This document shows positions 18,225-27,652 of a stretch of DNA of 64,000 nucleotides, in pieces. Under the pieces are notes generated by a model. The model ran no database searches and was not told the origin of the DNA. It worked only from the letters and a program-made list of their open reading frames with translations. The stretch lies in NCBI GenBank assembly GCA_022843805.1, contig JALHMY010000035.1, positions 1 to 64,000 of the forward strand, given 5' to 3'. Within the stretch, counting starts at the first letter, position 1; every line of letters begins with the position of its first letter. The translations under genes were made by a program, and so were the position numbers. This stretch comes from Fuerstiella sp. (GTDB lineage: Bacteria > Planctomycetota > Planctomycetia > Planctomycetales > Planctomycetaceae).

Positions 18225-19033
18225 TGGAGTCGTCCTTCCGACGAAAGTCGATTTCCATACACAGCCTGCAGTCGTTCCGCCGACAGAGCGGCTGTTGGTT
18301 CGTCGATCACGATCTCCCCGCTCCTCAGACCAATAATGCGATCGGAATATTCCAGTGCCCGCGTTATGTCATGAGTGGCGATCAGCATCGTCACACCCTG
18401 ATCCCGATTCAATCGCTGCAGGCGATCAAGAATCTCTTTGCCAGAGATCGGATCGAGGCTCGCAGTCGGTTCGTCGGCAAGGATCAGGTCCGGCTCGCGT
18501 ATCAGCACCCGGGCAATTGCCACTCGCTGAGATTCCCCGCCGGAAAGCGATCGGGCAGGTTGCAGCGTCTTGCTTTCCAGGTCGACCTGCCGCAAACAAA
18601 GCATGGCTTTTTGTCGAACAGATTCCGGAGCTGTGGCGTGCCAGCAGCATCGCCATCCTTCAGGAAATCCCATGCGACCATGAACCACATTCGTGAGTAC
18701 GCTGTACTGAGGTACAAGCTGATGCTTCTGAAAGATCAGCCCCACGCGACGACGCATCGCAGCCGTCCACGGCTGAGTATCACAACCGGCAAATACCATG
18801 CTTCCGGTTTTCGGTGTAATCAACCCGGCACAACACCGCAGCAGCGTCGATTTTCCCGCACCATTGGAACCCAGCAGCACGACACACTCCCCGGCACGCA
18901 CGGAAAAACTTACGCCTTTCAGAATAGCCGACTTTCCATAAGCAAAACCGAGCCCGCGCACATCCAGCAACAACTCGTCCGAGACGGCGTTCGATGGCAG
19001 CTGTCTGTCAGGTTCAGCGACTGGTCGTTGCAA
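18221..19033 (-). CDS. phnC: Phosphonate ABC transporter ATP-binding protein PhnC
   Basis: A full ABC ATPase. Walker A is GSNGAGKSTLLR, the Q-loop region is GLIFQKHQLV, the signature is LSGGESQRVAIARVL, Walker B is LILADEPTASLD and the H-loop is IATHD. The frame stays open to 19138, but that would overlap phnD by over 120 bases. A TTG at 19033 overlaps phnD by 20 bases and gives 270 residues, close to normal PhnC, so I prefer it with modest confidence. The N-terminal peptide before DELLLDVRGLGFAYGKS is not conserved. It overlaps phnE by 4 bases at the 3' end. It energises uptake of the ligand bound by PhnD. Confidence 0.88.
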   Translation of the reverse strand: MQRPVAEPDRQLPSNAVSDELLLDVRGLGFAYGKSAILKGVSFSVRAGECVVLLGSNGAGKSTLLRCCAGLITPKTGSMVFAGCDTQPWTAAMRRRVGLIFQKHQLVPQYSVLTNVVHGRMGFPEGWRCCWHATAPESVRQKAMLCLRQVDLESKTLQPARSLSGGESQRVAIARVLIREPDLILADEPTASLDPISGKEILDRLQRLNRDQGVTMLIATHDITRALEYSDRIIGLRSGEIVIDEPTAALSAERLQAVYGNRLSSEGRLQ

Positions 19034-19928
19034 GTTTTTCGAGTCCCGCGCTTCGAAACATCTGACGAACGTCATCATAATCGGCATCGGTAATCTTCGA
19101 GCGAAACTGCATGCCGCGGTACTTTTGATTGTCGTCACCCTTCAGGATGGCCGCCACAAATGCATCCGTATGTGTATCGATCGCCGCCGTGATGGCGTCC
19201 GTCACCGTCGTCGGCAGTCCATTGCGAGCCAGTAGCACGTCCATCGGCAGTGGACTGCTCTCGGCGAGCAGCATCACGTTCTCTGAGTCATCTTCCTGCA
19301 TCAACAACAGGTACTTGTCTTTGGTCGTGGCAAATGCCGCCACATCCCCTCGTAACAGCGTCTCCCAGCCAGCCCGGATTCCAGTGTGAAACGGTTCCAT
19401 TTCATCCGGTCCAATGCCAGCGGTACTGAGCATATGCATGGGGGCCAGATGCTTGGATGTGGATGCAACAGCTCCCATCGCAATTCTTTTCCCCTTCAGA
19501 TCGCTCAGTGATCGATAATTTTCATCCCGTCGAACGAGGATAACGGCGGTGTAGTCGGGTCGATACAAACCTACCAGCGGTTCTACTCTTGTACGACTGC
19601 GAAAAATGACATATTCCGCCGGACCGGTCAGCACCAGATCGATCAGATTGTTTTCCAGGGCAATAACTGCAGCAGTCCGATCAGAAACAGGAAACAGCTC
19701 GATCGACAGCTTTGTCTCCTTCTCAAGAAGTTCACGGAACGCCCCAAATTCCCGCTGGAGCTGCTCCAGTCCCTCAACATCCGTGATGGCAAACCGCAAA
19801 CTTTTCGCATCAGCAGGCGAAGTGATTTCGGACTGGCAACCCGTGTTCAGCATCCCTGCGAGGAGCAGGCTGAACCAGATGGCCTGTCGCCGCAATCGAG
19901 ATCCACACACTCGGATACTCCAATACAT
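19014..19928 (-). CDS. phnD: Phosphonate-binding lipoprotein PhnD
   Basis: A 304-residue periplasmic binding protein with a lipoprotein signal sequence ending in LLLAGMLNTGC, so Cys30 would be lipid-modified. The PhnD-like family motifs follow: LRFAITDVEGLEQLQREF (mobile strand), then FPVSDRTAAVIALENNLIDLVLTGPAEYV, then LVGLYRPDYTAVILVRRDENYRSLSDLKGKRIAMGAVASTSKHLAP, then GWETLLRGDVAAFATTKDKY. The VASTSKHL segment corresponds to the ligand-binding S-x-S loop of PhnD. It is first in the phnD-C-E-A operon and its start codon is the ATG at 19928. A 433-base upstream spacer should carry its promoter; no Pho-box-like repeat is obvious. Confidence 0.9.
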   Translation of the reverse strand: MYWSIRVCGSRLRRQAIWFSLLLAGMLNTGCQSEITSPADAKSLRFAITDVEGLEQLQREFGAFRELLEKETKLSIELFPVSDRTAAVIALENNLIDLVLTGPAEYVIFRSRTRVEPLVGLYRPDYTAVILVRRDENYRSLSDLKGKRIAMGAVASTSKHLAPMHMLSTAGIGPDEMEPFHTGIRAGWETLLRGDVAAFATTKDKYLLLMQEDDSENVMLLAESSPLPMDVLLARNGLPTTVTDAITAAIDTHTDAFVAAILKGDDNQKYRGMQFRSKITDADYDDVRQMFRSAGLEKLATTSR

Positions 19929-20361
19929 CGATCAGGCTGAATATGTAGCTCGGCGGACATAAATCCGATATCTATCATCAAATTCCTCGCCGTGCTGCGA
20001 ACATTAGTTGAGCTCCTCCGCGGAAGTCCAGACAGAGGACACTATTTCCCAGGCAATTTCGCATACGATCGCGCCATCGCTACTCATCGCATTATCAATT
20101 ATTTATACTTATTAATATTCTTAATACTAATGACATATTTGATGCTGCTGTTATCAGCCTCGGTTCTTTTGGCGGCCCGAATGCGTGAAACCGCCTGGAA
20201 CTGAAATTTCGTGTTTCTCCGATTCCTCACACCCTCCTCACATGTTCCTCACACTCATGGATTAGCATCAGAATCCGGCTGATGAGCATGCTGTCATCCT
20301 GAACGGAACTCTGATGCCGCCGACGGAATATCTGTTGTCCTTATTTGTGAATGGGGGAAAC
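19929..20361. other. Spacer between phnD and DNRLRE gene, with AT-rich patch
   Basis: The spacer separates two divergent genes. Bases 20090-20150 are strikingly AT-rich for this DNA (CAATTATTTATACTTATTAA and following). A 70-codon frame at 19992-20204 includes one hydrophobic run (IINYLYLLIFLILMTYLMLL) encoded by that patch. It has no clear ribosome-binding site and no familiar sequence, so I do not call it a gene. The AT-rich patch may mark a promoter region for phnD or for the surface protein gene. Confidence 0.4.
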
Positions 20362-21024
20362 ATGATGTCGATCTTCTGCCTGATAAGTTTCGTGTCTCTG
20401 GTTATTTCGCAACTTACCGGCAACGCAGTTCTCACCCCGGCAACACCCGCTGCCCGGTCTCTCACCTTCATCCAGGGTGTTGACGGCTACAGTGGAACGG
20501 TCGATGTCGAGATTTGGGCACTGGCGCCCACAACAATCCTGCACAATAACCCTCAAGTCACGGTGGATGTGAGCAACGGTGGAGCAGAGAGTCAGGTTTT
20601 AATGCGGTTCGACGGGATTTTTGGAACAGAAAAGCAACAGATTCCGCCGGGTTCCACAATTATTTCAGCCCGACTGGAGGTGAGTGCCTTCGATCAGGGT
20701 GACACGGTTCATCTGCACCGCATGCTCGTTCCATTCGGAAACGCGCCGACGTGGAACAAAATGATTTCCGGCGTTTCTGCAGACGGCATGGAATCTATGC
20801 GCGTCACGGAGACCTTCACATTCGGCAAGATCTCTGCCGCCGCATCCTTCGTGGCCTTTGAAGTGACGGAAACGATGCAGGCCTGGTCAAACGGAGCGGA
20901 GAATCATGGCTGGGTCCTTCTGAATACCGGTGGAAATGGCTGGGACTTCTATGCATCTGACTTTGACCGGATTCCCCAGCGGCCACGGCTGATTGTCAGG
21001 TTCACGCCCCCTTCCGCACCATGA
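20362..21024 (+). CDS. Secreted DNRLRE-domain protein
   Basis: About 220 residues. The ATG at 20362, just after GGGGGAA, starts a good signal peptide (MMSIFCLISFVSLVISQLTG), so I prefer it to the ATG at 20314. The mature part has SLTFIQGVDGYSGTVDVEIW and VLMRFDGIFG, then PPGSTIISARLEVSAFDQGD and VAFEVTETMQAWSNGAENHGWVLL, ending in RPRLIVRFTP. This order (Q-G-x-x-G-Y-x-G-x-x-D, L-x-x-F-D, I-x-x-A-x-L, V-x-x-W-x-x-G-x-x-N-x-G, P-x-L-x-V) is the DNRLRE beta-sandwich, usually a cell-surface binding or adhesion module. It lies 143 bases upstream of the DUF1501 operon and may belong to it. Confidence 0.75.
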   Translation: MMSIFCLISFVSLVISQLTGNAVLTPATPAARSLTFIQGVDGYSGTVDVEIWALAPTTILHNNPQVTVDVSNGGAESQVLMRFDGIFGTEKQQIPPGSTIISARLEVSAFDQGDTVHLHRMLVPFGNAPTWNKMISGVSADGMESMRVTETFTFGKISAAASFVAFEVTETMQAWSNGAENHGWVLLNTGGNGWDFYASDFDRIPQRPRLIVRFTPPSAP

Positions 21025-21167
21025 AGCTCTGTCACGCATTTTTCTGAAATCTGAAAGATGTATTGCCTTTGGGTTACGTGCATTTGCGATGCGATCGCCT
21101 GCTGTTTTCGTTCCTGCTGTTTCGTTCCTGCTGAAACGCCTTCGGTTATTTTAAGGACTTCCACACC

Positions 21168-22526
21168 ATGTCAACGAATCATCCTCCGGGTACCTGGTTT
21201 GCCGATCCTTCACATTTCAGACGACCGTCACGGCGCAACTTTCTATACGCTGGCTGGGCTGGCGGGCTGGGACTTACGCTGGGACAGCTTCTTCAGTCTG
21301 ATGCGAACGCTGCAAGTGCCGATGGCCGAAGGAAGGAACCAGCGGCGAAGTCAATTATCCATATCTATATGTCCGGCGGATTTCCCCACATGGACAGCTT
21401 CGACCCAAAGCCTGATTCGCCGGTCGAATATCGGGGCGATGTTCTTGGAACGACGCAGACTTCACTGCCCGGGATAAGATTCAGTGGTCACATGCAGCAT
21501 ACGGCGAAAGTTGCGGACAAAATTACTGTTGTCCGCAGCATGACGCATACTGAAGTGGACCACGGCCGTGGCCAGCACAGCATGTTCACCGGTTATCGCC
21601 CAAGCCCGGCTGTCACGTATCCCAGCATTGGAAGTGTGGTCGCGAGCAAACTGGGACAACGTGGTGCGGTGCCCCCCTATGTCTGTGTGCCAACACAGGG
21701 CAGCCAGTTTCTCGGCAGCGGCTATTTGAGCAACGCCTTCGGTCCCTTCGCTCTGGGAACCGATCCAGGCCGTCCGGGCTTCCAGGTACGTGATCTTGGG
21801 ATGGCCCCGGGTATTGATGATGCACGCTTTGGCGAACGAAAGAGCCTGAAGGAAATCGTCGATGACCACTTCCATTCAAAGTCCAAAGATGACTCGATCG
21901 TTACTATGAATACGTTCTATCAGCGTGCCTACGACATGCTTGCGTCGCCGGAAGCCCGTGCGGCATTTTCGCTGGACGGAGAAACTGAAGAAACGAAGGC
22001 TCTTTATGGATTCGGCAGCGGTGGTCGATCTTCTGCCGGACCGCGTTTCATGATTGCCCGGCGTCTGATTGAAGCTGGCGTCCGCTGCGTGACGGCGACG
22101 TTCGGGGCATGGGATACTCACTCGTTCCATTACCGGGGAATCGAACTGCAGATGCCCGATTTCGATAAGGCATTTGCAGGCCTGATTCAGGATCTGGACC
22201 AGCGTGGCCTGCTCGATTCAACGCTTGTCGTCGTCAACAGTGAATTTGGTCGTACTCCAAAGATCAACGCCGGCGGCGGCCGTGACCATTGGCCCCGTGT
22301 CTTCAGCATCGTGATGGCTGGCGGTGGCATCCGTCGCGGTCACGTTTATGGCGCTTCAGACAGCCTGGCGGCCGATCCGGCTGATTCACCGCTGTCCGTA
22401 GAAGACTATAGCCACACCGCATATCACCTGCTGGGCATTAACGGGGATGATTACCTGATGTCCCCGGGCGATCGGCCACAGCGAATTGTCATGGATGGCA
22501 AAGTCGTTCAGGGTTTGCTGGTTTAG
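21168..22526 (+). CDS. DUF1501 family secreted protein
   Basis: A 452-residue protein with a Tat-type N-terminus (RRPSRRNFLYAGWAGGLGLT), followed by KSIIHIYMSGGFPHMDSFDPKPDSP, MTHTEVDHGRGQHSMFTGYRPSP, and DSTLVVVNSEFGRTPKINAGGGRDHWPRVFSIVMAGGGIRRG. These are the conserved DUF1501 segments, related in fold to the alkaline-phosphatase/sulfatase group, with Asp and His clusters suited to metal binding (FDPK, GRDHWP). AAGGA lies 10 bases upstream of the ATG. It heads a run of codirectional genes (PPC, DUF1549/1553, PSCyt1-WD40). Its enzymatic reaction is unknown. Confidence 0.9.
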   Translation: MSTNHPPGTWFADPSHFRRPSRRNFLYAGWAGGLGLTLGQLLQSDANAASADGRRKEPAAKSIIHIYMSGGFPHMDSFDPKPDSPVEYRGDVLGTTQTSLPGIRFSGHMQHTAKVADKITVVRSMTHTEVDHGRGQHSMFTGYRPSPAVTYPSIGSVVASKLGQRGAVPPYVCVPTQGSQFLGSGYLSNAFGPFALGTDPGRPGFQVRDLGMAPGIDDARFGERKSLKEIVDDHFHSKSKDDSIVTMNTFYQRAYDMLASPEARAAFSLDGETEETKALYGFGSGGRSSAGPRFMIARRLIEAGVRCVTATFGAWDTHSFHYRGIELQMPDFDKAFAGLIQDLDQRGLLDSTLVVVNSEFGRTPKINAGGGRDHWPRVFSIVMAGGGIRRGHVYGASDSLAADPADSPLSVEDYSHTAYHLLGINGDDYLMSPGDRPQRIVMDGKVVQGLLV

Positions 22527-22664
22527 CTGGACAGCTTTTGAAATGTTCGAATGCCTGTACCGCGGCCATGTGTGGCGTGCATCGGCGCGGTTCGTTTCGA
22601 CCTGTTGCACGGCTCGTCGAGTCGCTGCACAGATGTTTTGCGGCGTTTGTTGAAGGAGCTCGCA

Positions 22665-25151
22665 GTGTCTCACCTCAGTTGCCTCAGTTGCGGTGTGGGG
22701 ATATTTGCCGCGGTTCTTGTTTCGACTGCATCGGCCGCGGCTCCGCGTATTGCTGACGTCAACCCGGGGGTGGGACAGCGCGGTACGTCGTTCGAACTGC
22801 AAATCGAAGGCAGCGGATTCTCTGATGACGCAAGTCTGCTGTTCTACCGCCCGGGACTGACCACCACAGGTATTAAAATCGAGTCAGAAACGGTACTGAT
22901 TGCCTCTTTGCAGGCGGAGGCAGACTGTGCACTCGGGAACCACGCCTTTCGGGTGCGAACTAATCGAGGTCTCTCAGAAATACGCATCGTACGGGTGCTG
23001 CCACTGCCGCTGATCCAGGAAACTGAACCAAACAACGTGCCCGCTGAAGCTCAGATCATCGCTGCAGGATCGACCGTGGTCGGCAGTCTTCCCCTCGAAG
23101 ATGTTGATCTTTTTCGATTGACGATGAAGAAGGGGCAGCGCCTTTCGGCGGAAGTGGAAGGGGTGCGACTGGCGGCGACGCTGTCGGATATGAAACTGCT
23201 GATTCGAAGTCCCAATGGCGATCTTCTCGCCACGGCAGACGATACTCCACTCGGGAAACAGGATCCTTACCTGACTCTTATCGCTCCGGGCGACGGAGAT
23301 TATACGGTCCAAATTGAGTCCTCAGGGACCGATAGCGGTGACCAAACTCGCTACGCCCTTCATCTGGGACATTTTCCGCGACCTGACTACGTATTTCCAC
23401 CAGGCGGAAGAGCCGGGGAAACGCTGACGGTCCAGGTTCAGGGTGACGCTACGACCCGGTGGGAGCAAACCATCACCTTCCAGGAATCCGGGACCCACGA
23501 CTTTTATCCGACACAGGAAGGGCTCTCCGCCCCGACCCCGATTCCGTTCCGCGTTTCACCGTTCGAGAACCTGCTGGAGAAGGAACCAAACAATGTTCCT
23601 TCCGACACTGGTATCGTGGCAAACACACTGCCGATCGCTTTCAACGGCATTATCTCAGAGCCCGGTGACCGCGATCATTACCGATTTCATGCCGAGGCCG
23701 GATCGACCATCGCATTCACGGCGTTCGCTGCGCAACTGGGTTCAGTTGCAGACACAGTGATTCGAATCCTGTCATCCGACGGAAAAGTACTGACATCCGC
23801 GGATGACGGTGTGGGATTCGACAGTCACCTGGTGTGGCCGTGTCCGGCAACGGGCGACTATTTCCTGCAGGTAGCTGAGAAACGCCGTGCGGGAGGCGAG
23901 CGGTTCGTCTATCGGGTGGAAGCCACGAATGTCGGTCCCGAATTGAAAGCATTTCTGCCCCGTCGTGATCGTCAGAGTCAGGCAGGTCAGACTATCAGCG
24001 TACCTCAGGGAAATCGCGTACTCGGTTTCGTTGCCGTGCAGAGACAGCGATGGTCGGGTGATGCCGAGATCAGCTTTCCGCAAATGCTGCCTGGAGTGGA
24101 TGTGGCACATGGTCGAGTCAGTGAAGGCGAGTTTCTGATGCCAGTGGTCTTCGAGTCTGCGAAAGGTGCACCGCTGGGAGCCGGCCTGTTTCCGATACTG
24201 GCACTCAGCGACAGAGAAGGCCCAACCATCGTGGGTGAGTTCGAACAGACAGTGGATCTGGTCGCGGCCTCGGCGGACCGACTTTACCAGGGTGTGACTG
24301 TAAACCGCCTCGCCATGGCCGTCGTCGAACCTGCGCCTTACCGCATCAGCTTCCTGCCGCCGCCAACGGCTCTCCCGCGCGACGGATCGCTGGAGCTGAT
24401 CGTCCAGGTTGAGAGAGACAATGGCTTTGAAGGGGAAATCGAAGTAACGATTCCCTTCCTGCCAACATGGGTAGACAGCCCCGAAAACATCACCATCACC
24501 GCTGATAAGTCAAGCGGCCGATTTCTGCTGCGGTCATTTCCCCAGGTGGTTTCCTGCACCTGGCCCACCGTTGCCGAAGGAAAGTCCAAAGCCATCAATG
24601 CTGCAGTATCGACCGCAGAACCTATGACCGCGACAACGACGCCACCACGGAGACAGCGCAGGCAGGGCCGGGGTGCAGCCAGTGGTCACGAAGTCGCCAG
24701 CCAGTTGCTGTCGCTGGAGATTGCAGAATCACCTCTGAAGGGTCATATCGGACCGTTGATGGCAACGCCGGGCAGAACACTGACCGTGACGATTCCCCTG
24801 GAAAAGTCGGGTAAAGTCCCCGAAAGTCTGACGGCCACACTGCTGGGTCTGCCGGCACACGTGGAAGCGAAGCCGCTGACAATTGCTGAGAGCAATCAGC
24901 GACTGGAGTTTACCGTTCACGTCGGCGAAGACGCGCCGCTGGGAATGTTTGGGACGTTGTTCTGCGAACTGTCAGGGGAATGGGACGGCCACTCGGTTAC
25001 TTACCGCATCGGCCGTGGTGGCAGCCTGAAGATTGTGCGTCCTGACGAATTGATGGTCGATGAATCGGGCCGACCACTGTCGCCGCTGGAAATCCTGAGG
25101 AGGCAACCAGTGAACACAGGGGATTCAACCGGTGAAACCAGTTCCAGGTGA
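22665..25151 (+). CDS. Secreted pre-peptidase C-terminal (PPC) domain protein
   Basis: About 828 residues from the GTG at 22665, chosen because AAGGAG lies 6 bases before it and it gives a signal peptide (SCGVGIFAAVLVSTASAAAP); the frame opens upstream at 22551. The mature protein starts with an IPT/TIG-like unit (PRIADVNPGVGQRGTSFELQIEGSGFSDDASLLFY). It then has two PPC units, each with an ETEPNN or EKEPNN opening and a D-x-D-x-[FY]-x-F tail (DVDLFRLTMKKGQRLSAEVEG and RDHYRFHAEAGSTIAFTAFAA), and continues as Ig-like strands. The TTPPRRQRRQGRGAASG linker near residue 690 is basic and probably flexible. It is secreted and non-enzymatic. It lies 138 bases after the DUF1501 gene. Confidence 0.85.
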   Translation: MSHLSCLSCGVGIFAAVLVSTASAAAPRIADVNPGVGQRGTSFELQIEGSGFSDDASLLFYRPGLTTTGIKIESETVLIASLQAEADCALGNHAFRVRTNRGLSEIRIVRVLPLPLIQETEPNNVPAEAQIIAAGSTVVGSLPLEDVDLFRLTMKKGQRLSAEVEGVRLAATLSDMKLLIRSPNGDLLATADDTPLGKQDPYLTLIAPGDGDYTVQIESSGTDSGDQTRYALHLGHFPRPDYVFPPGGRAGETLTVQVQGDATTRWEQTITFQESGTHDFYPTQEGLSAPTPIPFRVSPFENLLEKEPNNVPSDTGIVANTLPIAFNGIISEPGDRDHYRFHAEAGSTIAFTAFAAQLGSVADTVIRILSSDGKVLTSADDGVGFDSHLVWPCPATGDYFLQVAEKRRAGGERFVYRVEATNVGPELKAFLPRRDRQSQAGQTISVPQGNRVLGFVAVQRQRWSGDAEISFPQMLPGVDVAHGRVSEGEFLMPVVFESAKGAPLGAGLFPILALSDREGPTIVGEFEQTVDLVAASADRLYQGVTVNRLAMAVVEPAPYRISFLPPPTALPRDGSLELIVQVERDNGFEGEIEVTIPFLPTWVDSPENITITADKSSGRFLLRSFPQVVSCTWPTVAEGKSKAINAAVSTAEPMTATTTPPRRQRRQGRGAASGHEVASQLLSLEIAESPLKGHIGPLMATPGRTLTVTIPLEKSGKVPESLTATLLGLPAHVEAKPLTIAESNQRLEFTVHVGEDAPLGMFGTLFCELSGEWDGHSVTYRIGRGGSLKIVRPDELMVDESGRPLSPLEILRRQPVNTGDSTGETSSR

Positions 25152-25194
25152 TGATTGAGTTACCAGGGCTGCCAACACAGAGGATAAAGATTTC

Positions 25195-27639
25195 ATGAAC
25201 GCTGTTTCTCGTTCGGTGACAACCGCATTATTGATGTTTTCAGGGATCCTGTCGGACCGTGTGGTCGGCGGCGAAGAATCGGCAGGAACGCGACAGCTGC
25301 TCGTTTATCCCGGCGAAATCAGCCTCACCTCCCAGAGAGATTCCCAGGCGATGATCGCGGTCCTTGCCAACCCCGATGGAAGCACGCAGGACGTGTCGGC
25401 CTCGGCCACAGTTAACGCGGTCGACGCCGGGCTGGTCTATCTGCACGAAGGGATCGTCGATCCGGTTGCTGACGGGGAAACGGAACTCGTCGTCACCTTT
25501 GAAGAGCTCACTCAGCGAGTCAAAGTGAAGGTCTCCAGTGTCTCTCATTCGCCAGCACTTACTTTTCGCAACGATGTGCTGCCAGTGTTGACTCGCAGTG
25601 GCTGTAACACGGGACGCTGCCATGGCCAGGCTTCGGGTAAGGACGGATTTCGACTGAGCCTGTTTGGTTACGATCCTCTCGGCGACTATCACCGTATCAC
25701 TCGCGAATTTGCCGGTCGTCGTATCAATCTCGCTACTCCGGAAGATTGCCTTCTGATCAACAAGGCGCTGGGCAGGGTGCCGCACACTGGTGGTCAGAGG
25801 ATTGAAGACGGAAGTCGTGAATACCGAATCGTCACCGAGTGGCTGTCGGCTGGTGCGACACCGGATCCCGCGGAGATGCCACAGCCAGTGGGAATAGAAG
25901 TATTCCCCCGGCAGGCTGTTTTCAACAGCACAGGCTCGGATCAGTTTCTGATGGTCCTTGCCCGGTACAGCGATGGCAGCGACCGCGATGTTACCGATGA
26001 CTCAGTCTACATGACCAACAACGAAGGGGCAGCCGTTGTCACCAGCCAGGGACTGGTGACCAGTGCCGGGCCGGGTACCGCGTTTATCCTGGCCCGGTTC
26101 GATCAATTCACCGCGGGATCCAGCATTGTGGTGCGTCCCGACAAGCCGTTCACCTTTCCGCAGGTTCCTGCCAATAACGACATTGACGTTCTGGTCTACA
26201 CTCACTGGAAGAACCTGCATCTTACGCCGTCCGAGCTGTCGACGGATGAAGAATTTCTGCGGCGAGTGTTCATTGATCTGCTTGGACTTTTGCCATCACC
26301 GGAAGAACTGCACCATTTCCAGTCCGACAGGAGCACAGATAAGCGCGACCGGGTAATCGACGAACTGCTGGAACGTCCGGAGTTTCTGGATCTTTGGGTG
26401 ATGAAGTGGGCCGAAACATTACAGATCCGGACCGTGAACGGTATCAGTGGAAAAGGCCTTGAACTGTACGACAAATGGCTGCGGAGTCGTGTTCGATCGG
26501 GCGCAACGGTTGCCGACGTTCTGCAGGAAGTGATTCCCGCCAGCGGCGGCACCTTCGAAAACCCGGCAAGCAATTACTATCAGACCGAGACCACGCCACA
26601 GCTGCTTGCAGAAAGTGTTGCTCAGTCCTTCCTGGGAACTCGGATTCAGTGTGCACAGTGTCACAATCATCCATTTGATCGCTGGACAATGGATGATTAT
26701 TACGGCTTTGCGGCTTTCTTCAGCCAGGTAGGTTACAAGCATGCTGCCGATCCCCGCGAACTCACGATCTTCAACGCGGGCGAAGGAGAAATACTGCACC
26801 CCGTCAATAATCGGCCGGTGGTTCCGAAGTTCCTCGGTGGTGAAACACCAAAATTCGACAGCGAATCGGACTATCGTCAATCCCTGTCAGCGTGGATCGC
26901 GACCCGCGAGAACAAAGCCTTCGCTCGGAACATTGCGAATCTCGTATGGGCGCATCACTTCGGTATCGGAATCGTCGAACCGTTTGATGATGTGCGGATC
27001 AGCAATCCGCCGTCGAACCCGCAATTGCTCGATGCACTCGGTAATAAAATTGCCGATTCCAATTTCGACATCAAGCCTCTTGTACGAGAAATTTGCCGGT
27101 CGCGCGTTTATCAGCTGTCATCGGATCGTACGCCGGACAACGAATGGGACGAGCGACATTTTTCCCACAGCAGGGTTCGGCGGTTGCGTGCCGAAGTTCT
27201 GCTGGACTGCATCAACCAGGTAACCGGAGCGAAGGACATCTGGCCGGGAATGCCGGATGGCAGTCGCGCCGTTCATCTTGCAGATGGACATACTCGCAAC
27301 TTTTTCCTTACGACTTTCGGACGCTCGACGCGAGATACACCATGCAGTTGCGAAGTGTCCACATCACCCACGCTTTCACAGGCACTGCATCTCCTCAATG
27401 GGGAAGTGACGTCGGGGAAGATCGAAGAAGGCGGTGTCGTCGAGGCATTGCTGGAAAAGCATAAGAATGCGATGGTAGTGGCCGAGAATCTCTACGAGCG
27501 CTGCCTGAGCCGGAAACCTCTGCCAAAAGAACGGGCCGCCATCGGCGCGAAACTCAGCTCCAGTAAAGATGTGAAGCAAACTCTGACGGACCTCTTCTGG
27601 GCACTGCTGAATTCGAACGAATTCATTTTCAATCACTAA
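25195..27639 (+). CDS. DUF1549 and DUF1553 domain surface protein
   Basis: The 814-residue secreted protein combines several parts. An N-terminal bacterial Ig-like unit (VYPGEISLTSQRDSQAMIAV) is followed by a cytochrome-c-like region with SGCNTGRCHGQASGKDGFRLSLFGYDP (CxxxxCH-type haem attachment). A DUF1549 part follows (DEEFLRRVFIDLLGLLPSPEE), then CAQCHNHPFDRWTMDDYYGFAAFFS (a second CxxCH motif), and a C-terminal DUF1553 part (NIANLVWAHHFGIGIVEPFDDVRISNPPSNPQLLDAL). Two CxxCH-type sites suggest c-type haem. Proteins of this architecture are a planctomycete hallmark, with the DUF1501 protein as a usual neighbour, and their substrate is unknown. AGAGGAT lies upstream of the ATG. Confidence 0.9.
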   Translation: MNAVSRSVTTALLMFSGILSDRVVGGEESAGTRQLLVYPGEISLTSQRDSQAMIAVLANPDGSTQDVSASATVNAVDAGLVYLHEGIVDPVADGETELVVTFEELTQRVKVKVSSVSHSPALTFRNDVLPVLTRSGCNTGRCHGQASGKDGFRLSLFGYDPLGDYHRITREFAGRRINLATPEDCLLINKALGRVPHTGGQRIEDGSREYRIVTEWLSAGATPDPAEMPQPVGIEVFPRQAVFNSTGSDQFLMVLARYSDGSDRDVTDDSVYMTNNEGAAVVTSQGLVTSAGPGTAFILARFDQFTAGSSIVVRPDKPFTFPQVPANNDIDVLVYTHWKNLHLTPSELSTDEEFLRRVFIDLLGLLPSPEELHHFQSDRSTDKRDRVIDELLERPEFLDLWVMKWAETLQIRTVNGISGKGLELYDKWLRSRVRSGATVADVLQEVIPASGGTFENPASNYYQTETTPQLLAESVAQSFLGTRIQCAQCHNHPFDRWTMDDYYGFAAFFSQVGYKHAADPRELTIFNAGEGEILHPVNNRPVVPKFLGGETPKFDSESDYRQSLSAWIATRENKAFARNIANLVWAHHFGIGIVEPFDDVRISNPPSNPQLLDALGNKIADSNFDIKPLVREICRSRVYQLSSDRTPDNEWDERHFSHSRVRRLRAEVLLDCINQVTGAKDIWPGMPDGSRAVHLADGHTRNFFLTTFGRSTRDTPCSCEVSTSPTLSQALHLLNGEVTSGKIEEGGVVEALLEKHKNAMVVAENLYERCLSRKPLPKERAAIGAKLSSSKDVKQTLTDLFWALLNSNEFIFNH

Positions 27640-27652
27640 AAAACACCTGTTG

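Noticed and set aside
19992-20204. 70-codon frame with a hydrophobic run
   Set aside because: It depends on an AT-rich patch, has no ribosome-binding site and no recognisable sequence. It is kept only as an observation.
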